From NCBI GenBank assembly GCA_021816565.1, contig JAKAXN010000070.1, positions 1 to 15,373 of the forward strand: DNA of 15,373 nucleotides. Reading direction: 5' to 3'. Position numbers and translations under genes: made by a program. Below the pieces are notes generated by a model. It saw only the letters and a list, made by a program, of their open reading frames with translations. It had not been told where the DNA came from and did not search any database. The DNA comes from Actinomycetes bacterium (lineage in GTDB: Bacteria > Actinomycetota > Acidimicrobiia > Acidimicrobiales > Palsa-688). Below are positions 6,849-13,415 of the stretch, one piece after another. Every line of letters begins with the position of its first letter. Within the stretch, counting starts at the first letter, position 1.

Positions 6849-9727
6849 CTGAAGCTCCCGTCCTCGAACCCGTCGTCGGGCCGGCTCCGCCGTCGCCCAC
6901 CAAGAAGCGGATGGGAGGCGAGCAACTCGGAGTGGCCACCGGCCAGATGGCCGCCGGTGTGGGCAACCTGGTGTTCGCCCTCATCGCGGCCCACGTGCTC
7001 GACGCATCCGGCTTCGCTCACCTCAGCGTCTTCCTGGGCCTGTACCTGGTGCTGAGCCTCCCGGCCACCAGCCTGTCCGCGGCCACCGCGCTGGACCCGG
7101 GCCGCCGGGGCATGCTCTTGAAGCGGATCGGCTGGGCCAGCGTGGCCCTGGCCGGTGCGGGCGCCGCCAGCGCGCCCTTCCTGGGCCCGGTGCTCGGCCT
7201 GCCGGTGGCCATGGTGCTGGTCCTGGCCGCGGCCCTGCCCGTCACCGCCCCGCTGGCCCTGGACCGGGGCCGGCTCTACGGCCAGCAGCGCCACTTCCGG
7301 CTCATCGCCAGCCTGGTGGCCGAGCCGGCCGTGCGGCTCGCCGTCGGGGTGGGCCTGGCCCTCGGTGTGGGCGCCCTGGGCGGTGCGGCCGGCGTCGTGC
7401 TGGGCGGCTACGCCGCCCTCGAGGTGGCCCGCCGCCGGTCCGGCTTCCGACTGCGCCGGGCCAGCCGGGCCCGCCGGGCCCATACCCGCAACGCTTCGGA
7501 GCGGCCGGCCCCGGCCCGGGCCGACGCCTCCCCGACCGTGGTGCCGGCCGCGGGGGCGGCGTGGACCGCCGCCGCCTTCCTCCTCCTGGCCGTGGTCCAG
7601 AACCAGGACCTGGTGTTCGCCAACGCCATGCTCCCCGGCGGTCAGGCCGGTCTGTACGCCGCCCTGTCCACCCTGGGCGGAGCGGCCGCGTTCGCCACGG
7701 TCACCATCCCCCTGGTGCTCCTGCCGCGCGCCGTGCGCGGCGAGAGGCACAGCCTGGCGGTGGCCGTGGGCCTGGCCGCGCTCCTCGGTGCCGCCGCAGT
7801 GGCGGTCGGCGCGCTGATGCCGGGCCGTATCACCGCGGTCCTATTCGGGGCCCGCTACGGGTCGGTGGCCCATCTGGTGGCCCCCTACCTGGCGGCCATG
7901 GCCCTGCTCGGCGTGGCCCGGGTCCTGGTGGCCCACCGCTGCGCCACCGGAGCCCCCCGGGCGGTGATCCTCCTCCTCGCCGCGGTGGCCGCCGCCCAGG
8001 CTGCCGTCATCGCCGTGGCCGGCACCAGCGTGACCAACATCGCCTACACCACGGTGGGGGCCACCGGGGCCCTCACCGCCGCCCTGGCCGCCGAGCGGCT
8101 GGCCCGGTGGGCCGTCACCGGCCACGATCTGCCGGCCCGGGCCCGCAGGGCCGCCGCCGACCCCTCGGTCCGCCTGGTGGTCGCGGTGCTCGTGGTGGGG
8201 GTGGTCATCCGCCTGATCACCTTCCGGGGGATCTGGCTGGACGAGGCCACCAGCATCCACCAGGCCGGGATGTCGTTCTCGGGGATGATCCAGAACCTGC
8301 GCGACACCGACGTCCACCCGCCGCTGTACTTCGCCGTCCTGTGGGCCACGGTCCGGGCCTTCGGCAACGGCCTCCTGGCCGTCCGCACCCCCTCGATCGT
8401 GGCCGGAGCCCTGATCATCCCCGCCGCCTACGTCACCGCACGGGACCTGTGGGACCGCCGCAGCGGGGTCGTGGCCGCCGTCCTGGCGGCGGTCGGTCCA
8501 ATCGTGGTGTGGTACTCGCAGGAGATCCGCATGTACGCCATGTTCATGCTGTTCGCCCTGCTGGCCATGTGGGGCCAGACGAGGGTGCTCAAGCGGGGCG
8601 GCCAGGCCGGGGACTGGGCCATCTACGTGCTGGCCAGCGCCGCGCTGGCGTGGACCGAGTACTTCGGGCTCTTCCAGATCCTGGCCCAGCAGGCGTTCTT
8701 CATCGCCGTCATGTGGCGCGACCGCCGGGGTCGGGGCCAGGGCACCCGCCTCCTCAGGGGTTGGCTGGTATCCACCGCGGCGCTGGTGGCCCTCGGCGCG
8801 CCCCTGGTGCCCTTCGCCTTCCACCAGTTCCTGGTCAACCAGAACGCCGGGAAGGGCTTCGGCGCCCCCACCCAGACACCGCTCGCCGGCGCCGGCCACC
8901 ACGGGATCAACATCTACACCGTCCTGGCCAACCTGGCCTGGGCCGTGATGGGATACCACTCGGCCGGCATCATGGCCGCCCTGGTGGCCCTGTGGCCCGT
9001 GGGCATCCTGCTGGCCATCTTCATGCTGGGCCGCAACATGACCCGCACCACCCTCGCCGTGGTGGTGTCGGCCGTGGTGCCGCTGCTGCTGCTGATCGGC
9101 GCCGGCGAGGCCAAACGGTTCCTCTTCGACGTGCGCTACATATCCGGCGTGGTCATGGCCCTCATGCTCCTGACCGCCCGGATGGTCACCGGCTCCACCC
9201 GGAGCCACCGCCTGCAGGTGGCCGGGTGCGTGGCCCTGGCCGCCATCTTCGGCACATCCCTCGTGGACGAGCAGATCAACGGCTCCAACCCCCGGATCTA
9301 CGACTTCGCCGGGGCGGTGCGCGCCATCGACCACCGGGCCGGCCCGGGGGACGAGCTGATCTACTCCCCCGGCAACCTGGACCTGGTGCTCGAGTACTAC
9401 GCCCCGCACATGCCCAGCCGGCCCACCAGCCTCGGAGCCCCGCAGCTGGCCCCCGGTCACACCCTGTTCGTCCTGGCCAGCAAGAGCCTCATGAACGGCT
9501 CGCAACCCGCCCAGCTGGGTCGCCTCCTGGCCCATCTGCGCCAGGTGGACCACCCCGCCGGGTCGTTCCGGAAGCCCAACGTCCAGGTGTGGATGTTCCA
9601 GGCACCCCTCAGCGGTCCCTCGGGCGCCGGCAGCGGCGGATGCGGCGCGGGCCACAGCTGCCCGCCGGCCAATGACGGCACTACTGCCAACAAAACGACC
9701 CCGATCCCGACCGGAGCCGGACAGTGA
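6836..9727 (+). CDS. Fusion protein: MOP-family flippase plus GT39-like GT-C glycosyltransferase
   Basis: One uninterrupted frame encodes 963 residues. After a short Pro-rich cytoplasmic N-terminus, residues about 25-440 are a polytopic membrane domain resembling Wzx/MurJ-type MOP flippases (GQMAAGVGNLVFALIAAHVL and many further hydrophobic helices). Residues about 445-900 are a second polytopic domain with GT39/PMT_2 features: GIWLDEATS with Asp469-Glu470 in the first outer loop, DVHPPLYF at residues 492-499, and VVWYSQEIRMYAM. GT-C enzymes of this kind use polyprenyl-phosphate sugars outside the membrane. The tail (about residues 930-963) is Gly/Ser/Thr-rich with two Cys. GTG 6836 overlaps the previous gene by 13 bases; ATG 6911 is the alternative start. 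No stop, gap or duplicated sequence marks the junction near residue 441. The pairing suggests flipping and use of the same lipid-linked sugar. Confidence 0.85.
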   Translation: MAVLTEAPVLEPVVGPAPPSPTKKRMGGEQLGVATGQMAAGVGNLVFALIAAHVLDASGFAHLSVFLGLYLVLSLPATSLSAATALDPGRRGMLLKRIGWASVALAGAGAASAPFLGPVLGLPVAMVLVLAAALPVTAPLALDRGRLYGQQRHFRLIASLVAEPAVRLAVGVGLALGVGALGGAAGVVLGGYAALEVARRRSGFRLRRASRARRAHTRNASERPAPARADASPTVVPAAGAAWTAAAFLLLAVVQNQDLVFANAMLPGGQAGLYAALSTLGGAAAFATVTIPLVLLPRAVRGERHSLAVAVGLAALLGAAAVAVGALMPGRITAVLFGARYGSVAHLVAPYLAAMALLGVARVLVAHRCATGAPRAVILLLAAVAAAQAAVIAVAGTSVTNIAYTTVGATGALTAALAAERLARWAVTGHDLPARARRAAADPSVRLVVAVLVVGVVIRLITFRGIWLDEATSIHQAGMSFSGMIQNLRDTDVHPPLYFAVLWATVRAFGNGLLAVRTPSIVAGALIIPAAYVTARDLWDRRSGVVAAVLAAVGPIVVWYSQEIRMYAMFMLFALLAMWGQTRVLKRGGQAGDWAIYVLASAALAWTEYFGLFQILAQQAFFIAVMWRDRRGRGQGTRLLRGWLVSTAALVALGAPLVPFAFHQFLVNQNAGKGFGAPTQTPLAGAGHHGINIYTVLANLAWAVMGYHSAGIMAALVALWPVGILLAIFMLGRNMTRTTLAVVVSAVVPLLLLIGAGEAKRFLFDVRYISGVVMALMLLTARMVTGSTRSHRLQVAGCVALAAIFGTSLVDEQINGSNPRIYDFAGAVRAIDHRAGPGDELIYSPGNLDLVLEYYAPHMPSRPTSLGAPQLAPGHTLFVLASKSLMNGSQPAQLGRLLAHLRQVDHPAGSFRKPNVQVWMFQAPLSGPSGAGSGGCGAGHSCPPANDGTTANKTTPIPTGAGQ

Positions 9728-11271
9728 CCATCGACATCCGTACCAACACCAACCGCTGGTCGCCCACCGGCCGCTGGCAGGACACCCGTCGCAAGATGCT
9801 CATGCTGGTGCCGCTCAACGTGGCGTTCAGCGTGTGGTACTTCGAGTGGCTTCTCCAGCCCGGCCGCGTCGGCAATCCGGTGCTGTTCTCCCTCCTGCTG
9901 GTGGCCGAGGTGTTCAACCTGGCCCAGGCGGCCGGCTTCTGGTGGACCGCCACCCGGGCCCGGGGTCCGGTGATCCTGCCGCCGGCCCCCGCCACCGAGG
10001 CCGTCGACATCCTCATCCCCGTATACAACGAACCGGTCGAGGTGGTGGAACCCACCGTCGTCGCAGCCAGCCGGCTGGCCAGCGAGGGACCGGTCACGGT
10101 GGTGATCTGCGACGACGGTGACAGCGACGAGATGGCGGCCCTGGCCGCCCGCTACGACGTCGGCTACCTGCGCCGGGAGGAGCACACCGGGGCCAAGGCC
10201 GGCAACCTCAACAACGCCCTGGCCCACACCTCCTCGCCGCTGGTGGCGGTGTTCGACTGCGACCACGTCCCCGACCGCAACTTCCTGGCCCGCACGGCCC
10301 GCCACTTCGCCCGTCCCGACGTGGCCCTGGTGCAGACCCCGCAGTACTACGCCAACGCCCGGGGCAACCCCATCGCCGGGGCGTCCTGGAGCCAGCAGGC
10401 CCTCTTCTTCGGGATCATCGCCCGGGGCAAGGCCGCCCTCGACTCCATGTTCTGCTGCGGGACCAACGTGGTGTACCGCCGGGCCGCCCTCGAGCAGGTC
10501 GGCGGCATCCCGGAGAACTCCGTCACCGAGGACTTCGAGCTGTCCATCCGCCTGCGCGAGCGCGACTGGCACACCGTGTACGTGCCCGAGGTGCTGGCGT
10601 CGGGGCTCGGGCCGGAGGACATGGCCTCGTATGTCAGCCAGCAGCACCGGTGGGCCCGGGGTTGCCTGTCGGCCGTATCCACCACCGTGCGGTCCCGGCT
10701 GCCGTGGCGCCAGAAGCTGCAGTTCGTCCTGTCGTCGATGTTCTTCCTCACCGGCTGGACCTACCTGATCTACATGTCGCTGCCGGTGGTACGCATCATC
10801 GGCGGGCAGCAGGCGCTGGCCGGGGCCACCGCGGACCAGTTCCTCATCCACTTCGTGCCGTACTTCGCGGCCAGCATGATCACCGTGGCGGTGGCCGGGC
10901 AGGGCAGTTACAGCTTCGCCGCATTCGCCCTCATGGAGGCCAGCTTCTGGATCCACATCAGCGCCTCGCTGAGGGCGCTGCTGCGCCGCAAGGGCAGCTT
11001 CGTGGTGACCCCGAAGGTCGGCCGGTCGGGGCGGCAGATCCGACCGGTGATTCCCGGCCTCGTGGCCCTGGCCGTCCTGATCGGCGCCGCAGTGGACGGC
11101 CTGGTGCACAGCCGCAACCCGGCCACCCTCAACAACGTGGCCTTCGCCACCCTCCACATCAGCGTCATCCTGGTGGGCATCTGGCCGGCCGTGGCCGGGG
11201 TGCGGCGGGCCGACGAGGCCGAGAAGCCCCTGGACCTCCGGGTGGCCGAGCCGGTCGAGGTCGCGGCCTAG
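9724..11271 (+). CDS. Cellulose synthase-like GT2 membrane glycosyltransferase
   Basis: This 515-residue processive-type GT2 has two N-terminal membrane helices (about residues 25-75), then the catalytic GT-A domain, then several C-terminal helices. Catalytic motifs are complete: VDILIPVYNEP, DDGDSDE with Asp130/131, DCDH with Asp178/Asp180, QTPQYY (compare QTPHFF of cellulose synthases), CCGTNVVYRRAAL, TEDFE with Glu269-Asp270, and QQHRW at 306-310 (QxxRW). The family makes and extrudes beta-linked polymers from UDP-sugars; cellulose or a related glucan is likely but the product is not proven. There is no PilZ domain, so direct c-di-GMP control as in BcsA is not indicated. GTG 9724 overlaps the previous stop as GTGA, with GGAG about 8-10 bases upstream, which implies translational coupling. 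A GH5 cellulase-like gene lies 2.1 kb downstream. Confidence 0.9.
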   Translation: MTIDIRTNTNRWSPTGRWQDTRRKMLMLVPLNVAFSVWYFEWLLQPGRVGNPVLFSLLLVAEVFNLAQAAGFWWTATRARGPVILPPAPATEAVDILIPVYNEPVEVVEPTVVAASRLASEGPVTVVICDDGDSDEMAALAARYDVGYLRREEHTGAKAGNLNNALAHTSSPLVAVFDCDHVPDRNFLARTARHFARPDVALVQTPQYYANARGNPIAGASWSQQALFFGIIARGKAALDSMFCCGTNVVYRRAALEQVGGIPENSVTEDFELSIRLRERDWHTVYVPEVLASGLGPEDMASYVSQQHRWARGCLSAVSTTVRSRLPWRQKLQFVLSSMFFLTGWTYLIYMSLPVVRIIGGQQALAGATADQFLIHFVPYFAASMITVAVAGQGSYSFAAFALMEASFWIHISASLRALLRRKGSFVVTPKVGRSGRQIRPVIPGLVALAVLIGAAVDGLVHSRNPATLNNVAFATLHISVILVGIWPAVAGVRRADEAEKPLDLRVAEPVEVAA

Positions 11272-12390
11272 GTGGGACCGAGCGTCCTGCTGGCCGGGGC
11301 CTTCGGCCAGGACAACCCGGGTGACGAATCGGTGCTCGACGCCTTCGTGTCCGCTCTGAGCGGTTGCCGGGTCAGCGCCACCGTGGGCCGGCTTCCGGCG
11401 GATCGCCCGCCCGCATTCCGCCCGGTCCTCGCCGCCGACCGCGCCGCGGTGGCCCGCGAGGCCATGAGAGCCGATCTGACCGTGGCCACCGCCACCGTGT
11501 TCAAGACCCTGCACCCGTCATCGGGGCGCTCCCCGCTCGGCCTGCTGGGCGCCACCCTGGCGCTGTCCGCCGCCGCCCGGGTGGCGGGCCGGCCCGTAGC
11601 CATGGCCGGCGTCGGCGCCGGGGACCTGGCCCACCCGCTGGCCCCGGCGCTGACCCGGGTCATAGTCGGGTCGGCGGGCCTGGTGCGCCTGCGCGACGAG
11701 GAGTCCGCCGCCGTCCTGGCCGCCGCCGGTGTCCGGCGCCCCCTGCCCATCGGCGCGGACGTGGTGTGGGCGGCCATGGACCGCTTCCCGTCGTCCGGGA
11801 CCCGCCGCCCACCCGGCCGGGCCGGCCGGGCGGTCATCGCCCTCAGCCACCTGGCCGGCGGCGACACCCTGGTGGGCGCCCTGCAGGAGGCCGCCGTCGG
11901 CCTGGTGGGATCGGGCTTCGAGGTGGTGCTGCACCCGTGGCAGCCCGAGCAGGACCGCCCCATGGCCGCTGCCGTGGCCGCCGGCTGCCGGGTGCCGGTC
12001 CAGGTGTGGGACCCGCCGCCCGACGTCCCGTCGGCGGCGCGCGACTACCGCGGGGCCACCGTGGTGATCGGGCTGCGATTCCACTCTCTGGTGGCCGCCG
12101 CCTCCGCCGGCGTGCCGTTCGTGGCCGTGGCCCACGAGCCCAAGCTCACAGGGGTGGCCCGCCGGCTCGGGCAGCGGGCCGTGACGCCGGCGGTCAGCGG
12201 TCCCGATCTGCTGGGCGCGGTGTTGGAGGCCGCCACCGGGCCGCCGGCCTCTACCTCGTCGGTGATGGCCGAGAGCGTGCGGGCGGCTGCCACCCTCGAG
12301 GAGGTGCGCTGCGCCGCCCACGCGGCTGCGGCCCGGCGTCGCCGGTTCCGGTGGGGAACGGCCCCCCGTCGGGCCACCTCGGCCTGGTAG
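11272..12390 (+). CDS. Polysaccharide pyruvyl transferase-family protein (paralogue 2, canonical)
   Basis: This 372-residue protein is of the CsaB/WcaK (PF04230) family. It begins SVLLAGAFGQDNPGDESVLDA, the expected N-terminal GxxNxGDE-type loop. It continues with MAGVGAGDL, LVRLRDEESAAVLAAAGV and GADVVWA, and carries the diagnostic GLRFHSLVAAASAGVPF with His271, followed by EPKLTGVARRLGQ. Family members add ketal-linked pyruvate from phosphoenolpyruvate to surface polysaccharides, giving acidic groups. The GTG start directly abuts the preceding TAG, with GAGGT about ten bases upstream. It is the last gene of the six-gene run and ends in an Arg-rich tail. The divergent relative at 5697-6848 lacks the histidine, so this copy is the better candidate for real pyruvylation. 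A weak hairpin GCCCG/CGGGC at 12397-12410 follows. Confidence 0.88.
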   Translation: MGPSVLLAGAFGQDNPGDESVLDAFVSALSGCRVSATVGRLPADRPPAFRPVLAADRAAVAREAMRADLTVATATVFKTLHPSSGRSPLGLLGATLALSAAARVAGRPVAMAGVGAGDLAHPLAPALTRVIVGSAGLVRLRDEESAAVLAAAGVRRPLPIGADVVWAAMDRFPSSGTRRPPGRAGRAVIALSHLAGGDTLVGALQEAAVGLVGSGFEVVLHPWQPEQDRPMAAAVAAGCRVPVQVWDPPPDVPSAARDYRGATVVIGLRFHSLVAAASAGVPFVAVAHEPKLTGVARRLGQRAVTPAVSGPDLLGAVLEAATGPPASTSSVMAESVRAAATLEEVRCAAHAAAARRRRFRWGTAPRRATSAW

Positions 12391-12414
12391 GCGGCGGCCC
12401 GCGTCCGGGCACGT

Positions 12415-12474
12415 GTCACCCGATTGCCAACCTGACGCCACTGGCCCGCGAGGCGGCCGTAGCAGGGTGGGGCC
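12415..12474 (+). promoter_or_regulatory. Conserved upstream element of STAS gene 2 (copy B)
   Basis: This is the counterpart of the element at 1581-1641. It starts GTCACC, with the repeat GCCAACC 11 bases later (12426-12432), then a shared CGCGAGG block and a GCAGGGT block near the ATG. A TTGCCA at 12425-12430 looks like a -35 but has no good -10 at 17 bases. Conservation of a non-coding stretch at the same distance from two paralogous genes suggests shared control, or simple retention after duplication. Confidence 0.55.
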
Positions 12475-12909
12475 ATGACATCACGGTTGGCATCGACCGC
12501 ATCCCCGACCCGGTGGGGCATCCCTTCCGCCCGGACCGATCACGGTTTGCGGATCAACTGGATCTCCATCGACGGATGCCTGGTGTGCCGCCCGGTCGGG
12601 TCGCTCGACGCCTTCTCGGCCAGCCTGTTGAGGGAGGTGAGCGCCGACGTGCCGGTGGGCAGCTCCCTGGTGCTCGACCTGTCGGCGCTGTCCTTCATCG
12701 ACTCAGCCGGCCGGGGCGCCCTCTTGGGCGCGGCCCGCCTGGTCCGGGCCCGGGGCGGGGCCGCCAACGCCGCCGCCCCCCGGCCGGTCGTGCGCCGGGT
12801 CCTGACCCGCACCGGCTTCGACCGGCTGGTTCCGGTGTTCGCCACCGCCAGCGAGGCCGTCGCCGCCCACAAGGGGACGACCGTCACTGGATGTGACCTT
12901 CGGCCCTGA
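12475..12909 (+). CDS. STAS-domain protein, anti-sigma-factor antagonist type (paralogue 2)
   Basis: This 144-residue protein has a free N-terminus of about 24 residues and then a STAS domain. Segments include CLVCRPVGSLDAFSASLLR, LVLDLSALSFIDSAGRGAL with Ser77 in the DSAG phospho-acceptor motif, and AAPRPVVRRVLTRTGFDRL. It would act in the cytoplasm as a switchable ligand of an anti-sigma kinase. It is about 55% identical by eye to the STAS protein at 1642-2091, differing most in the free N-terminus. Arg replaces Leu in the motif (DSAGRG against DSSGLG), next to the phosphorylation site, which could separate the kinase partners of the two copies. It sits 84 bases after the glycan operon with its own upstream element. 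The ATG is preceded by a G-rich GCAGGGTGGGG. Confidence 0.9.
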   Translation: MTSRLASTASPTRWGIPSARTDHGLRINWISIDGCLVCRPVGSLDAFSASLLREVSADVPVGSSLVLDLSALSFIDSAGRGALLGAARLVRARGGAANAAAPRPVVRRVLTRTGFDRLVPVFATASEAVAAHKGTTVTGCDLRP

Positions 12910-13015
12910 GCGGCATGCCCTCGGGAGCCGATGACCGTGTAGCGGTCGTGGTCACCGGGCCGTAGAGGGTCGGTGGCATCTGGCCGCGCCGCACAGTCAA
13001 TACGTCGCGTGCCGA

Positions 13016-13048
13016 GGGAGACGGTCGCAAGCGTCGCTTGCCCGTCCC
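13016..13048 (+). promoter_or_regulatory. Hairpin leader before the small Cys-rich ORF
   Basis: GACGG (13020-13024) and GCAAG (13027-13031) pair with CTTGC (13037-13041) and CCGTC (13042-13046), leaving a TC bulge and a CGTCG loop. A GG/CC pair beyond a bulged A extends the stem. The ribosome site GAGGGGG (13051-13057) follows immediately, so this could be a translational or attenuation element. I do not recognise a named riboswitch. A smaller stem, GACCG/CGGTC, lies at 12933-12947; the rest of 12910-13015 shows nothing clear. Confidence 0.4.
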
Positions 13049-13066
13049 GAGAGGGGGCAGTCATCG

Positions 13067-13288
13067 ATGAACAGCGCTCCAGTGTCGCCGGCCTGTTCGC
13101 ATTCCGATCACGAGTGGTGCGAGAAGACCCTGCTCGATCCATACTGCTCCTGCTCCTGCCACCGGGAGTCCGAGAGGTTCGTCTGTGCCGTCCCCGCCAT
13201 AGGTGGCCCGTCAGCCGGTGGGGAAGGCGGCCGGCACCTCCGGGGGCTGAGGCGTGTCCGACAACCGGGGAGCGGCCCGGCTCGTTGA
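13067..13288 (+). CDS. Small Cys/His-rich protein, possible metal-binding
   Basis: This 73-residue ORF has a good GAGGGGG ribosome site nine bases before its ATG. Its first half has a striking ligand pattern: Cys10, His12, His15, Cys18, then Cys27, Cys29, Cys31 and His32, the last four in the string CSCSCH. Such spacing suits a small zinc or metal-thiolate site. The second half (from about residue 45) is Gly/Arg-rich, with poorer codon bias, and looks disordered. I do not recognise the family. It lies between a STAS regulator and a secreted cellulase, 127 bases before the latter, possibly in the same transcript. The ORF could be spurious, but the ribosome site and the clustered Cys/His residues argue for a real gene. 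Confidence 0.5.
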   Translation: MNSAPVSPACSHSDHEWCEKTLLDPYCSCSCHRESERFVCAVPAIGGPSAGGEGGRHLRGLRRVRQPGSGPAR

Positions 13289-13415
13289 CCGGGTGGTCGG
13301 TGTCCCGGCCCGCCGCCTCGACCCGCCGATCCGCTGTCGCCTCAAGGAACGGCACGGGTGCTCCGAGAATCCAGACGGCGAACTCCGCCGGCGGATTCAG
13401 CAGGAGCAACTCGGC

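Noticed and set aside
7841..9655. A 604-codon open frame on the minus strand
   Set aside because: It is antisense to the GT-C half of the fusion gene and is a composition artefact without recognisable motifs.
9457..11514. A 685-codon open frame on the minus strand
   Set aside because: It lies opposite the cellulose-synthase-like gene, which has complete catalytic motifs. The antisense translation is low-complexity and rich in Gly, His and Gln.
12950..13066. Possible c-di-GMP (GEMM) riboswitch before the Cys-rich ORF and cellulase
   Set aside because: The conserved GEMM-I blocks around the ligand site could not be found. Only a generic hairpin is supported.
13254..13415. Extended N-terminus of the cellulase from GTG 13254
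   Set aside because: ATG 13416 has an AGGAG at good distance and opens directly on a signal peptide. The extra 54 residues would bury that signal and overlap the small Cys-rich ORF.
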